NCBI GenBank assembly: GCA_009693235.1 | Contig: SHXR01000033.1 | Coordinates: forward strand, 1 to 47,680 | Length of the DNA: 47,680 nt | From: Betaproteobacteria bacterium | GTDB lineage: Bacteria > Pseudomonadota > Gammaproteobacteria > Burkholderiales > SG8-39 | Direction: 5' to 3' | Part shown: positions 16,917 to 24,688 of the stretch, one piece after another | Layout: every line of letters starts with the position of its first letter | How positions within the stretch are numbered: position 1 is the stretch's first letter | Notes under the pieces: generated by a model | Told to the model about the DNA's origin: nothing | What the model saw: only the letters and a program-made list of their open reading frames with translations | The model's database searches: none | Made by a program: the position numbers and the translations under genes

Positions 16917-17819
16917 TCATTGAGGCGGCTGGGTGGCGGGCCATTGGAGGTAGATGATGGCACCGATCACCATTGCGCCACCGACGAGTTGCCAGCCGGA
17001 CAGCGTCTGGCCAAGAAAGATCGCGCTGAGAAGGGTCACCGCCACCGGCTCGAAATTGAGGAGAAACGACGTTCGGCTCGGTCCGACACTTTGGAGCGCG
17101 ATGAAAAGGCCGGTCAATGCAATCGGAAAGGAGATGCAGACGCCCCAGAAACCCACCATGCCGATGGTGGTGGCGGGCAGCGTGAATGAACCGGTCAACA
17201 GGCATGCGAGGACGAACAACACACTTGCCGAAGCGGTCATATGGGCGGTGCGAGGGCGCGAATCGCCGTGCGGAAACAACCGCGACGTCAAGATCATCGT
17301 GGCGGCGAACCCAATTGAGCCCACGGTTCCCGCCATGATCCCGTAGGTCGATGGCCGCAACTCGCCGGCGTTCAGCGTCAGCACCAGTCCGGAGAATGCG
17401 AGCACCAAGGCCAGCGCCTGTTTCAGTCGGAGGCGGGTGCGGCTCAAGTAGGCTTCGGCCGCGGCGGTGAGGATCGGGTGGGTGGAAAACGTCAAGACAG
17501 CGAGCGGCGGCGCCATGTGCTCAATGGCTGAATACATGCCGTAGGTCTGCACTGCCAGCAGGGCGCCCAGGGCGAGCGCGCGAATGCGGAGCTGCAGGGG
17601 AAGGCCGAGGGGAACCCGAGCCAGCGATAGCAGGAGGACCAACCAGACCACTGCTGCCACCGTCCGGACGGTGACGATGGTGAGTGCATTCGCCCCGTCG
17701 TTGTAGGCGAGTTTGGCGAGGATCGCGCCGGCAGCAAAGCAACTTGACACACCGATGACAAATAGCGTGCCGGCGAGGGTCGGGCGTGGGGAGCTAGCGG
17801 TCGAGGCGGGCGTCAACAT
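16917..17819 (-). CDS. EamA-family (DMT superfamily) inner-membrane transporter
   Basis: A 300-residue integral membrane protein with ten predicted hydrophobic helices in two EamA repeats. The first begins GTLFVIGVSSCFAAGAILAK and the second around residue 155 with YGIMAGTVGSIGFAATMIL; LSGWQLVGGAMVIGAIIYL closes the protein. EamA proteins are drug/metabolite transporters, often exporters of amino acids or metabolites. Length and architecture are standard. It ends 110 bases from the convergent HNH gene. A second, unrelated EamA gene lies at 21434-22291. Substrate cannot be assigned. Confidence 0.9.
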   Translation of the reverse strand: MLTPASTASSPRPTLAGTLFVIGVSSCFAAGAILAKLAYNDGANALTIVTVRTVAAVVWLVLLLSLARVPLGLPLQLRIRALALGALLAVQTYGMYSAIEHMAPPLAVLTFSTHPILTAAAEAYLSRTRLRLKQALALVLAFSGLVLTLNAGELRPSTYGIMAGTVGSIGFAATMILTSRLFPHGDSRPRTAHMTASASVLFVLACLLTGSFTLPATTIGMVGFWGVCISFPIALTGLFIALQSVGPSRTSFLLNFEPVAVTLLSAIFLGQTLSGWQLVGGAMVIGAIIYLQWPATQPPQ

Positions 17820-18086
17820 GCTGGGTCGATTGGGTAGGAGGAAGGGGCGTTGACCGCCGCGGTTCGCGTGAGCTGGCTCGACGCGAAAGATTTACAGATT
17901 AACGCAAACCTTTCGTAATTCTAGCGTTAGTAAGTGGTATGGTTGGCAGCATCGCTGGCTGAATACGCTATCGATGGCGGTTCGGCGTAGCCCCCGCCGA
18001 TATTTAAAGGGGCCGGCCTTACGGGATTTGCGGAGTCTTGCGTTGAGTCTCCGGGTGGGCCGGACCATTTCTGACCAAGTCTTGAT

Positions 18087-18791
18087 ATGCCGCGTCGCCC
18101 TCGCGTTGCTTTGAAAGGTGTGCCAGTCCACATCATGCTGCGGGCGGATGGTCGTCGTTCGTGCTTTACCGACGATCAGGATTATCGAACTTTCCGCGCT
18201 TGGTTGGGTAAGGCGCTCACCGATCATGATTGTTCGCTGCATGCTTACGCCCTGCTGCCCAAGCAAGTCCATCTGCTCTTCACGCCGCGCAAGACCGATT
18301 CTGCCGTGGCCGCGGTGATGGCGATGGGGCGGCGATATGTGCAGTATTTCAATCGACGCCATCGTCGTACCGGAACGCTGTGGGAAAGCCGGTATCGTTC
18401 GTCCGTGATCCAACCCGAAACCTTTCTGCTCGAGTGCCAGCAGTTCATTGAATGGCAACCTGAGCAATTCAAGATCACCCAAAATTTTGCGCGCTATCGT
18501 TGGTCAAGCTACGGTGCGAACGCATTGAGAAAAGTCGATCCCTTGGTGTCGCCGCATGCGGTGTATGACGCGCTTGGGCGAAGCCCCACGACCCGTCAGA
18601 AGAAATATCAGGCAATGATAAGCCGCAAACCGGATGCCGCAACGACGGCGAGCATTGCATTGGCGCTCATGCAAAACCAGCCGCTTGGCAATGAGCGCTT
18701 CTACGCGAAGATCGAACGGCTGGTCGGTGAGCGCCGGGAGGCCCGGCCGCGCGGGCGGCCCAAGCTTGCGGCCATGGACGGCACCCGCTAG
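18087..18791 (+). CDS. RAYT/IS200-like Y1 transposase homologue, catalytic residues replaced
   Basis: A 234-residue protein of the REP-associated tyrosine transposase family. The fold signature is clear: PVHIMLRADGRRSCF near the N-terminus, RRYVQYFNRRHRRTGTLWE at residues 82-100 and RYRWSSYGANAL near 144. The active site is not intact. The HUH motif, normally PNHVHLL, is PKQVHLLF (first His to Gln60). The YIELNPVRA block that carries the catalytic Tyr reads FIEWQPEQF (Tyr to Phe120, and NPVRA lost). The frame is otherwise undamaged, arguing for retention in an altered role rather than simple decay. Weak Shine-Dalgarno. No clear flanking REP sequences were seen. Confidence 0.8.
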   Translation: MPRRPRVALKGVPVHIMLRADGRRSCFTDDQDYRTFRAWLGKALTDHDCSLHAYALLPKQVHLLFTPRKTDSAVAAVMAMGRRYVQYFNRRHRRTGTLWESRYRSSVIQPETFLLECQQFIEWQPEQFKITQNFARYRWSSYGANALRKVDPLVSPHAVYDALGRSPTTRQKKYQAMISRKPDAATTASIALALMQNQPLGNERFYAKIERLVGERREARPRGRPKLAAMDGTR

Positions 18792-18808
18792 CGAGCGCAA
18801 GCCAACGT

Positions 18809-20023
18809 CTACTTTCGCTTGTCCCGTTGATGATTGGGCATGAGTTGTAATTGCCCAAGGTTTTTTATCGCTGCCTCGTCGCTCATCAGGCACGCCTTGC
18901 GTAATGCGAGGAGCGCACGACCGAAGGCCGTCTCACCCCATAGCCAATCGGCCAGGGCCACATCATTGATGCGGCCTGGCTTCGCGGTCGCCGCCTCGTA
19001 GTAAAACGCTTTCAGATCGTCCGTGGCACGTTTTACGACGACCACCGTCGGCGTTCCGGCCTGCGGGCTGGGCAATGCAATATTCTGCGCGAACGCCATC
19101 ATCAATGCCGGTACGTCCGCCACGGCGAGGCCTGAAATGCCGACGGTGGTGCGGCCACGCGCACACTTCGCTTCCTCATGCCAGGGACGCAGGCGCTCAA
19201 TCTCATCTTGCAGGGCGGCTTGCAATTGATCGAACGGGCTACCCGGTGGCGGTGGCGACAGGTTGATAGGACAGGCCCATCCTTCCTGATCGGCGGGTGC
19301 AGCGGGGGCTTGATCGGGAAACGGAATCAGCGCCGGTCCTTTGGCGAGCTTGAATAAATCGAGCAGCGCCATCAGCACGCGACGCTGGAAGGCGGGTGCG
19401 TTCGGTGCACCCAGCGGGCGGCCAAGTTCAAATGGCACGGCGAGTGCCCGTGGTGGACGCATGCGTTCGGCATGCCGGGGGATGATCGCGATCAAGGCTG
19501 TTGCAAGACCTTCTCGTTCGAGAAAGTGAGCCAGCGCGCACACGGCGCGCGTGCATTGCGGTCAAACACCCATCAAGATGACGGCATCGACCTGATCGCC
19601 ATTTAACACGGCGGCGAGTTCACGCGCATTGGCTTCCATGCCGGCAGGCGGCGTGGCGCCCATGAACGAGTAGTGGAACTTGGCCACCGAGCCGATCACG
19701 CCCTCTTTCGCCAATTCGCGCAGGTGTCCCAGTGGGAACACCACGTTCACATCTTGTTGAAACCCGAGACGATCGAAATTGGTCGACACATGGCTCAAGC
19801 GCAGATCACGCAGCTCGATGTCGCCCGGAATGATGCGGTAGTCACCCGCACCGCCGCGAAACGGCGTGTCGTCATGGCGATGCAACCCGGCGGTGGAAAT
19901 GATTGCGACGCGACTCTGGGCGAGCGGCTTTGCCGGCGTCCAAGGTGTTTCGGCGAACTCGGGGAGCGGCTGCTCGAGCAGCGTATCCCGCACATCCGCC
20001 GGCATTTCGGCGAGATAGACCAT
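18809..20023 (-). CDS. GrdB-like (glycine/sarcosine/betaine reductase selenoprotein B family) selenoprotein
   Basis: A 404-residue protein if the in-frame TGA at 19562-19564 is read as selenocysteine. Up to residue 153 it carries VAIISTAGLHRH, GDYRIIPGDIE, SHVSTNFDRLGFQQDVNVV and HYSFMGATPPA, typical of the GrdB/PrdB-like family. Then follow Sec154-P-Q-C157, a UxxC redox motif, and without any frame change ALAHFLEREGLATALI, PPRALAVPFELGRPLG and a C-terminal helical region. GrdB-type enzymes use the selenol to attack C-N bonds; the proteobacterial homologues have no settled substrate. A hairpin just after the UGA fits a SECIS element. AAGGA precedes ATG 20023. Standard gene callers would split this into two ORFs. 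An ordinary nonsense mutation is the alternative but less likely. Confidence 0.85.
19534..19564 (-). promoter_or_regulatory. Candidate bacterial SECIS element (UGA plus downstream hairpin)
   Basis: On the minus strand the UGA (19564-19562) is followed after 11 bases by GCGCGC, loop CGUGU, GCGCGC (19550-19534). The apical loop starts 18 bases after the UGA and has a G in its second position followed by U, within the spacing and loop rules for bacterial SECIS hairpins bound by SelB. Confidence 0.6.
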
Positions 20024-20083
20024 GTGTATTGGGTTCCTTGTGTAAGTGAGTGAAAAGGTTTAAGGGACTTTAACAGTTTGGTC

Positions 20084-20819
20084 TTACGCGGCGCCGGCGA
20101 TCAGTCGTGCCGTCTCGGCCGGTTGCAGCACCATGCAATCGTGACCGGTCTTGAACGCGTGAAACGTCCATTGTGGATCGTGGCGAATGACGTCGGCGAA
20201 TTGGTCGAACGATCCGGTTTCGGGTGTGGTGCAGTGAATGTATGTTCGCCGGAGATGCGCGCTACCGCCATGTTCAAGACAAAGCGGCTGCGCCATCGTG
20301 CCAAAGGGATGCTTGGTCATCCGACGAGTCACCCATGCCATATCTTCGGTTCCCGGTACGAGGCCAAAGAGCGCGGCATCCGGCGGATCGACGACCCCCT
20401 TGGCTTCGCCCGCTTGGATGGTCGCGCCGCGCCGCGCGGGATTGATGTAGTCGACCATTCGCTTGTGGTTTGCGGGGAGAAAGGCATCGAGGTAGACGAG
20501 GCTCTTCAGCCGCGAAGCAACCCGGTCTGCCACACCGGTGATCACCGCCCCCCGCATAGCTATGACCCACCAGCACGACGTCGATGAGTTCCTTGTGATC
20601 GAGGACGCCGATGACGTCCTGGATATGCGTATCGAGATCGATCGATCGATCAAGCAAGTGCGCGCGATCGGCCAGCCCAGTGAGTGTCGGCGCGAACACC
20701 GGATGACCGGCTGCCTGCAACAACGGCACCACGCGGCGCCAACACCAGGCGCAGTGCCAGGCGCCGTGAACGAGCACGATTGAGGGTTTGGAAATCGGAT
20801 TGCTTGTCATCGTCGCCAT
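20084..20819 (-). pseudogene. Alpha/beta-hydrolase, frameshifted at the nucleophile elbow
   Basis: An alpha/beta-hydrolase fold protein similar to the salicylate-esterase/hydroxynitrile-lyase-like group: KPSIVLVHGAWHCAWCWRRV at the N-terminus and VVLVGHSYAG with the nucleophile Ser. In the other frame it continues VITGVADRVASRLKSLVYLD to the C-terminal FKTGHDCMVLQPAE, whose His is the catalytic one. The break is at a C run of six (20548-20553 plus strand); five would give GHSYAGAVITGVAD in one frame and a protein of about 244 residues. It lies 60 bases upstream of the selenoprotein on the same strand. Most likely a one-base sequencing error. Confidence 0.82.
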
Positions 20820-20884
20820 TTAAGAAAACGTCCGTGAAAAAGCGTAGCGCATTCTTCGTTTCGGTGGGCGCAATGCCTTTCGCA

Positions 20885-21406
20885 TCAACCCGCTCGCCAC
20901 CGCGCGTCGGCCAGCACCACCGACGTTTCAATCTGTCGATCGGGTACCGTCCAGTATCGTTTGAGCAGCGCGTTCTTGGCTGCACCTTGGATCACACAGA
21001 AGCCGTGTCGCTCATAGAAGCGGATCGCCCAGCTCGCTGCCGCCCACGTACCGATCAGAATCGGTCGCTGCGTTTGTCCCCGGAGATGCTGAAGCAGCGC
21101 TGACCCGACACCCTGGCGCTGTACCAGCGGCGACACGTAGGCGTGGCGAATGAGCATGACATCTTGAACCGGCTGCGCACCCATTACGCCGATCAGTCTT
21201 TCTTCCCTTGTACAGCCTGCAAAACTGATCCCCGCCGCAATTTCGTCCGCAAGTTGGTGCGCCGGCATGTACGGCTCATGCCAGCAATCCACAGGAATGA
21301 CGCCGCGATACGCCTCTGCTGCGTCGTTGATCAGCGCGAGCATGCGTGCAAAATCGCTTGCCGCGCATGATCGGATGATTCCTTCAGCGGGGGTGGTGTG
21401 CGACAT
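20885..21406 (-). CDS. GNAT-family N-acetyltransferase
   Basis: A 173-residue GCN5-related acetyltransferase. The acetyl-CoA pyrophosphate loop is visible as QRQGVGSALLQHL (motif A, Q/RxxGxG/A), preceded by the strand MLIRHAYVSPLV. The later FYERHGFCVI is the usual C-terminal motif B. The N-terminus (IIRSCAASDFARMLALINDAA, then YRGVIPVDCWHEPYM) resembles small-molecule-acting GNATs with a PYM-like motif after helix 2. ATG 21406 is preferred to the GTG nine bases earlier. It precedes the broken alpha/beta hydrolase and follows the EamA gene on the same strand. Substrate unknown. Confidence 0.87.
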   Translation of the reverse strand: MSHTTPAEGIIRSCAASDFARMLALINDAAEAYRGVIPVDCWHEPYMPAHQLADEIAAGISFAGCTREERLIGVMGAQPVQDVMLIRHAYVSPLVQRQGVGSALLQHLRGQTQRPILIGTWAAASWAIRFYERHGFCVIQGAAKNALLKRYWTVPDRQIETSVVLADARWRAG

Positions 21407-21433
21407 GGTAATCACGGCCTGTCAGTCGATTCG

Positions 21434-22291
21434 TCAACCTGCTTTCCTTCGCCGTTCACCTGCAATACTGATGAGACTGCTGCTGACGATGAGCGCGGCG
21501 CCCCCAATGATCATCCAATCAATGCGCTCGCCATACACGGCATAGCCGATTCCCGATATTAGGGGCAGTCGCACAAAATCCATCGGCACAACAATGGATG
21601 CATCGGCCAGGGCGAGTGCCCGTGCCAAACAGTATTGTGCCGACATTGCCGTCACCCCGATCACCATTACCCACGGCCAAAGATGCATCGATGGTGTCAC
21701 CCAGAAGTACCCGCCCGGTATGAGCCCGATGCATAGCTGGATCAAGGTCATATAGAAAAGAATCGTGAGCGGTGCTTCGCGATCGGCCAAACGCTTGGTA
21801 AGCGCATAGGAGAATCCATACGCAATGCTGCCAAGCAACACGGCGAGGGCGCCGGGCTGCACGACATCCATGCCCGGGCGCAAAATCATGATGACGCCGA
21901 GAAATCCGATGATGAGTGTTGCTGCGCGCAACAGGGTAAATCGTTCGCCCAGCATGATCATCGCAAAGATGGTGGTCCAGATCGGCAACGTGAATTCGAT
22001 GGCGAACACTTCGGCGAGTGAGATCAACGCGATTCCATAGAACCAGCCGAATTGACCGCAGAAATGCGCGGTGTTGCGCACGATGTGCAATGACAGATGC
22101 TGCGTGCGCAGCAGATGCCGCCCGCGCCAGAGGATCAGCCCTCCAATCAAGGGCAATCCGATGAGGCTGCGGATCAGCAATTGTTGAAACGTTCCTAATT
22201 CGCTCGACAATTCGCGTGCGCCGATCGCCATGGCGGCAAACGAGGTGAGCGACCCCAACATCCAAAGCGCCGCGCGTACCACTTGGTGCAA
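21434..22291 (-). CDS. EamA-family (DMT superfamily) transporter
   Basis: A 285-residue inner-membrane protein with about ten hydrophobic helices in two EamA repeats: AALWMLGSLTSFAAMAIGAR at the start, the inter-helix LAEVFAIEFTLPIWTTIFA block, LRAATLIIGFLGVIMILRPG ending repeat one, and GERIDWMIIGGAALIVSS near the C-terminus. The conserved ERFT and LRPG motifs are those of EamA proteins related to S-adenosylmethionine/metabolite transporters, but substrate prediction is not safe. The start is a TTG at 22291: AGGAG lies seven bases upstream, whereas the TTG two codons earlier is too close to it. Ends 28 bases before the acetyltransferase gene. Confidence 0.9.
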   Translation of the reverse strand: MHQVVRAALWMLGSLTSFAAMAIGARELSSELGTFQQLLIRSLIGLPLIGGLILWRGRHLLRTQHLSLHIVRNTAHFCGQFGWFYGIALISLAEVFAIEFTLPIWTTIFAMIMLGERFTLLRAATLIIGFLGVIMILRPGMDVVQPGALAVLLGSIAYGFSYALTKRLADREAPLTILFYMTLIQLCIGLIPGGYFWVTPSMHLWPWVMVIGVTAMSAQYCLARALALADASIVVPMDFVRLPLISGIGYAVYGERIDWMIIGGAALIVSSSLISIAGERRRKAG

Positions 22292-22397
22292 GTGCAATCT
22301 CCTGGTCCACTACCGCACGGCACCAAGACGGTCGTTCGGTACGGATTCGAGGTAACCTAATTACGACCCTACACCATATCGCACGAGGTGCTTCGCC

Positions 22398-23396
22398 ATG
22401 CAAGTCGGTTTCTTTTACTGGCCTTTCAATGTCGACCTGACGCGCCGTCTCGCGGCCGCTGCCGAAAAATACGGCTATGACATGATCGGCGTGGCTGACA
22501 CCCCGGGCAATGCGATGGACCCCTGGGTCACGGCGACCTTGGTGGCCGAACAGACGCGGCATCCGAAGGTATCGATATGCGTCACCAATCTCACCTCGCG
22601 ACACCCCTCGACCACGGCGGCGGCGATTGCATCCTTAGATCTCGTCAGCGGCGGGCGCGCCATCCTCGGTATCGGCGCGGGCAATAGCGGCACCAAGAAT
22701 CTCGGATTGGGTGGCTCCAAGGCTGAACAATTGAAAGAAGGCGTGACCTTCATTCGCACGCTTCTGCAAGGCAAAGCCGCGACCTACGACGGCGCGACCG
22801 CGCATATGCCTTGGGTGAAGCGTGCAGCGCCGGTGTATCAGGCGGCCTCATTGCCGCGATCGCTGGAAGCAGCGGGCGAAGTCGCCGATGGCGTATTCGC
22901 CAACTACGGACTCGATGCCGCGAGCCTCGCAGGCTCAGTCGGTCATGTGGCACGCGGTGCTGCACGCGTAGGCCGCTCGGTTGATGCGCTCGATATCTGG
23001 CAAATCGCCTGCCTTGACTGTCACGAGGATCGAACCGTCGCGCGCAACAAGATCGGTGCGATTCTCGCGTTCGTGTCGGGCTATGTGTTGGGCGGCGGGG
23101 ATCTTGCTGCGCGCGGCGTACCGGCACAGTTCATCGAACCCCTGCGCGAGTTGCGCCGCCGGTACAGCACCCGACCTGGCGATGCCGACGCCCGCATGGT
23201 CGATGCGCTGGGGCTGTTCGATTACCTCGCCGGTCGACTATCGATCTGGGGTCATCCGGATGATTGCCTGCGCCAATCGTTGGCCGCCAAAGCGGCGGGC
23301 GCCAAACGATTGATGTTCACGGTGAGCCTCGCCGCCGATCCGGTGCGCACCGTAGAATTCTTCGGTGAACATGTACTACCAAAAATTCGAGGATAG
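22398..23396 (+). CDS. LLM-class flavin-dependent oxidoreductase
   Basis: A 332-residue luciferase-like monooxygenase fold protein (TIM barrel binding FMN or F420). Family features are VGFFYWPFNVDLTRRLAAAA at the start, TRHPKVSICVTNLTSRHPST, SLDLVSGGRAILGIGAGNSG (residues ~79-98, the flavin-phosphate region), EAAGEVADGVFANYGLD, and the C-terminal IWGHPDDCLRQ block. It heads a tight same-strand group: GST 4 bases downstream, then a cupin whose start overlaps the GST stop. The set suggests oxidation of an organic substrate with glutathione-dependent processing. No dedicated flavin reductase is adjacent; the nearest is 5.6 kb away. Substrate unknown. Confidence 0.88.
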   Translation: MQVGFFYWPFNVDLTRRLAAAAEKYGYDMIGVADTPGNAMDPWVTATLVAEQTRHPKVSICVTNLTSRHPSTTAAAIASLDLVSGGRAILGIGAGNSGTKNLGLGGSKAEQLKEGVTFIRTLLQGKAATYDGATAHMPWVKRAAPVYQAASLPRSLEAAGEVADGVFANYGLDAASLAGSVGHVARGAARVGRSVDALDIWQIACLDCHEDRTVARNKIGAILAFVSGYVLGGGDLAARGVPAQFIEPLRELRRRYSTRPGDADARMVDALGLFDYLAGRLSIWGHPDDCLRQSLAAKAAGAKRLMFTVSLAADPVRTVEFFGEHVLPKIRG

Positions 23397-23399
23397 ATT

Positions 23400-24017
23400 A
23401 TGAAACTGCATTGGTCTCCCAGGTCGCCCTTCGTTCGCAAGGTCATGGTGTGCGCCCATGAACTCGGTATGGCTGACCGCCTGGAAATCATCCGGTCGCC
23501 GGTCGCGATCACCGCGCCTAACCACGATCTCATGCGGGACAATCCGCTCTCCAAGATTCCCACGCTGATTACCGACGACGGCATGCGGCTGTTTGATTCG
23601 CTGGTGATTTGCGAATACCTGGATGCGCAGGCCGGCCAGCCGCGTCTGTTTCCGGCCCGCGGGCCCGAGCGGTGGCGCGCGTTACGCTGGCATGCGCTTG
23701 GCAATTGCCTGCTCGACATGCTGATTCTGTTTCGCAATGAACGCGATCGTCCGGAGGCCGGTCGCTCCAAGGCGCATCTCGATGCTTACTTGGAAAAAAC
23801 ACTCAGCACGTTGAACGCGATGGAACGCGAGGAAATCAGCGGCCTCACGAACGCGCCGCTGTCGATCGGCCACATCACGATCGGCATCGCACTTGGCTAT
23901 CTGAATTTCCGCTTCGGCGATCTGGCATGGCGCGATGGCCGACCAGAGGCCACCGCTTGGTACGCATCGTTTGCCGAGCGCGCATCCATGAAAGCCACCG
24001 TTCCCGTCGATGCGTAA
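23400..24017 (+). CDS. Glutathione S-transferase family protein
   Basis: A 205-residue GST. The N-terminal thioredoxin-like domain (residues 1-78) shows LHWSPRSPFVRKVMVCAHEL, with the catalytic Ser/Pro-Phe motif typical of bacterial GSTs, NPLSKIPTLITDDG with the cis-Pro, and LFDSLVICEYLD with the glutamate-binding Asp-Ser pair. The all-alpha C-terminal domain follows, with SIGHITIGIALGYLNFRFG as the N-capping helix. Start ATG 23400 is four bases after the LLM oxidoreductase stop, and the stop overlaps the cupin start, so translation is probably coupled. Likely conjugates or isomerises an intermediate of the neighbouring oxidoreductase. Confidence 0.92.
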   Translation: MKLHWSPRSPFVRKVMVCAHELGMADRLEIIRSPVAITAPNHDLMRDNPLSKIPTLITDDGMRLFDSLVICEYLDAQAGQPRLFPARGPERWRALRWHALGNCLLDMLILFRNERDRPEAGRSKAHLDAYLEKTLSTLNAMEREEISGLTNAPLSIGHITIGIALGYLNFRFGDLAWRDGRPEATAWYASFAERASMKATVPVDA

Positions 24018-24340
24018 TGGCTCTCACGAATATTTTTGCCGAGCTTGACGCGAATCCCGAAGCGGAGCGATTGACCGAACTACTGGCACGCCCCGGTGTG
24101 CGCATCGAGCGCATCGTCTCGCAAGGCCAGGCGAGTCCACCTGGTTTTTGGTATGACGAGCCGCAGCGCGAATGGGTCATCGTCTTGGCGGGTGCAGCGC
24201 GCGTGCGGTTCGAAGATGAAGCCGCCGATCGTGTGCTGCAGCCAGGCGATTTCGTCGAGATTATGCCGCACCGACGGCATCGATTGGCATGGACGGATCC
24301 TGATCAACCAACCATCTGGTTGGCGGTGCATTCTTATTAA
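24017..24340 (+). CDS. Small cupin-domain protein
   Basis: A 107-residue single-domain cupin. A beta-barrel pattern is visible (EWVIVLAGAARVRFEDEAAD, then LQPGDFVEIMPHRRHRLAW). The second cupin motif (PGDxxxIPxxxxHRL) is recognisable with one candidate metal His; the first motif G(X)5HXH is degenerate, with no HxH pair, so metal binding is doubtful. Its ATG overlaps the GST stop (TAATG), indicating translational coupling. It ends four bases from the convergent His/Pro-rich gene. The role is unknown; such cupins often act as isomerases or sensors within catabolic operons. Confidence 0.82.
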   Translation: MALTNIFAELDANPEAERLTELLARPGVRIERIVSQGQASPPGFWYDEPQREWVIVLAGAARVRFEDEAADRVLQPGDFVEIMPHRRHRLAWTDPDQPTIWLAVHSY

Positions 24341-24343
24341 ATG

Positions 24344-24688
24344 TTACGGCCTTGGCAGTCCGGGCGGTCGGGGAAGATTGTCTGGGCTGGGTGGTCGCGG
24401 CAGGTCCAGGCGTGGAATGCCGGGCTCCGGCAGTCCGGGTGGGCGTGGCAGACCGGCCGGGACAGGGAGTCCTGGCGGATGCGGAAGTCCCCTAGCAACC
24501 GGTTCGACATGGCCACCGTGATGCTTCAGGGCATGGTGTTGATGCCGCTCAGCCGCACGTGCCTTACCGTGGTGATGGGGCTTGCCTTGCCGCGCATTGT
24601 TGTGACCGTCTTTGGCGATCACGGGCGGGCCGACGAGGCTGAGTCCGGCGAAGGCAACGGCAAGAATGCATCGATTAATCATGTTCAT
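24344..24688 (-). CDS. Secreted His/Pro-rich low-complexity protein
   Basis: A 114-residue protein I do not recognise. Residues 1-25 are a clear signal peptide (CILAVAFAGLSLVGPPVIA). The mature part has a His-rich section (residues ~26-60, with HHHGK, HQHHALKHHGGH) and a C-terminal stretch of PRPPGLP-like units repeated four to five times. The His clusters could bind Ni, Zn or Cu; the Pro-rich tail should be extended. GGAG lies six bases before ATG 24688, and this ATG overlaps (ATGA) the restored stop codon of the upstream HDOD gene, implying coupled translation. Composition is low-complexity, but the frame, signal peptide and ribosome site support a real gene. Confidence 0.68.
   Translation of the reverse strand: MNMINRCILAVAFAGLSLVGPPVIAKDGHNNARQGKPHHHGKARAAERHQHHALKHHGGHVEPVARGLPHPPGLPVPAGLPRPPGLPEPGIPRLDLPRPPSPDNLPRPPGLPRP

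Noticed and set aside
19562..19564. Reading the TGA in the GrdB-like gene as an ordinary nonsense mutation like that at 9493
   Set aside because: The TGA falls exactly at the family's Sec position, is followed by PQC to make UxxC, and has a hairpin at SECIS spacing. A random stop would not be expected to meet all three.
21519..22604. Minus-strand ORF (361 aa) overlapping the second EamA gene in another frame
   Set aside because: The composition is shadow-like (His/Arg-rich); the EamA frame has membrane helices, a ribosome site and family motifs.
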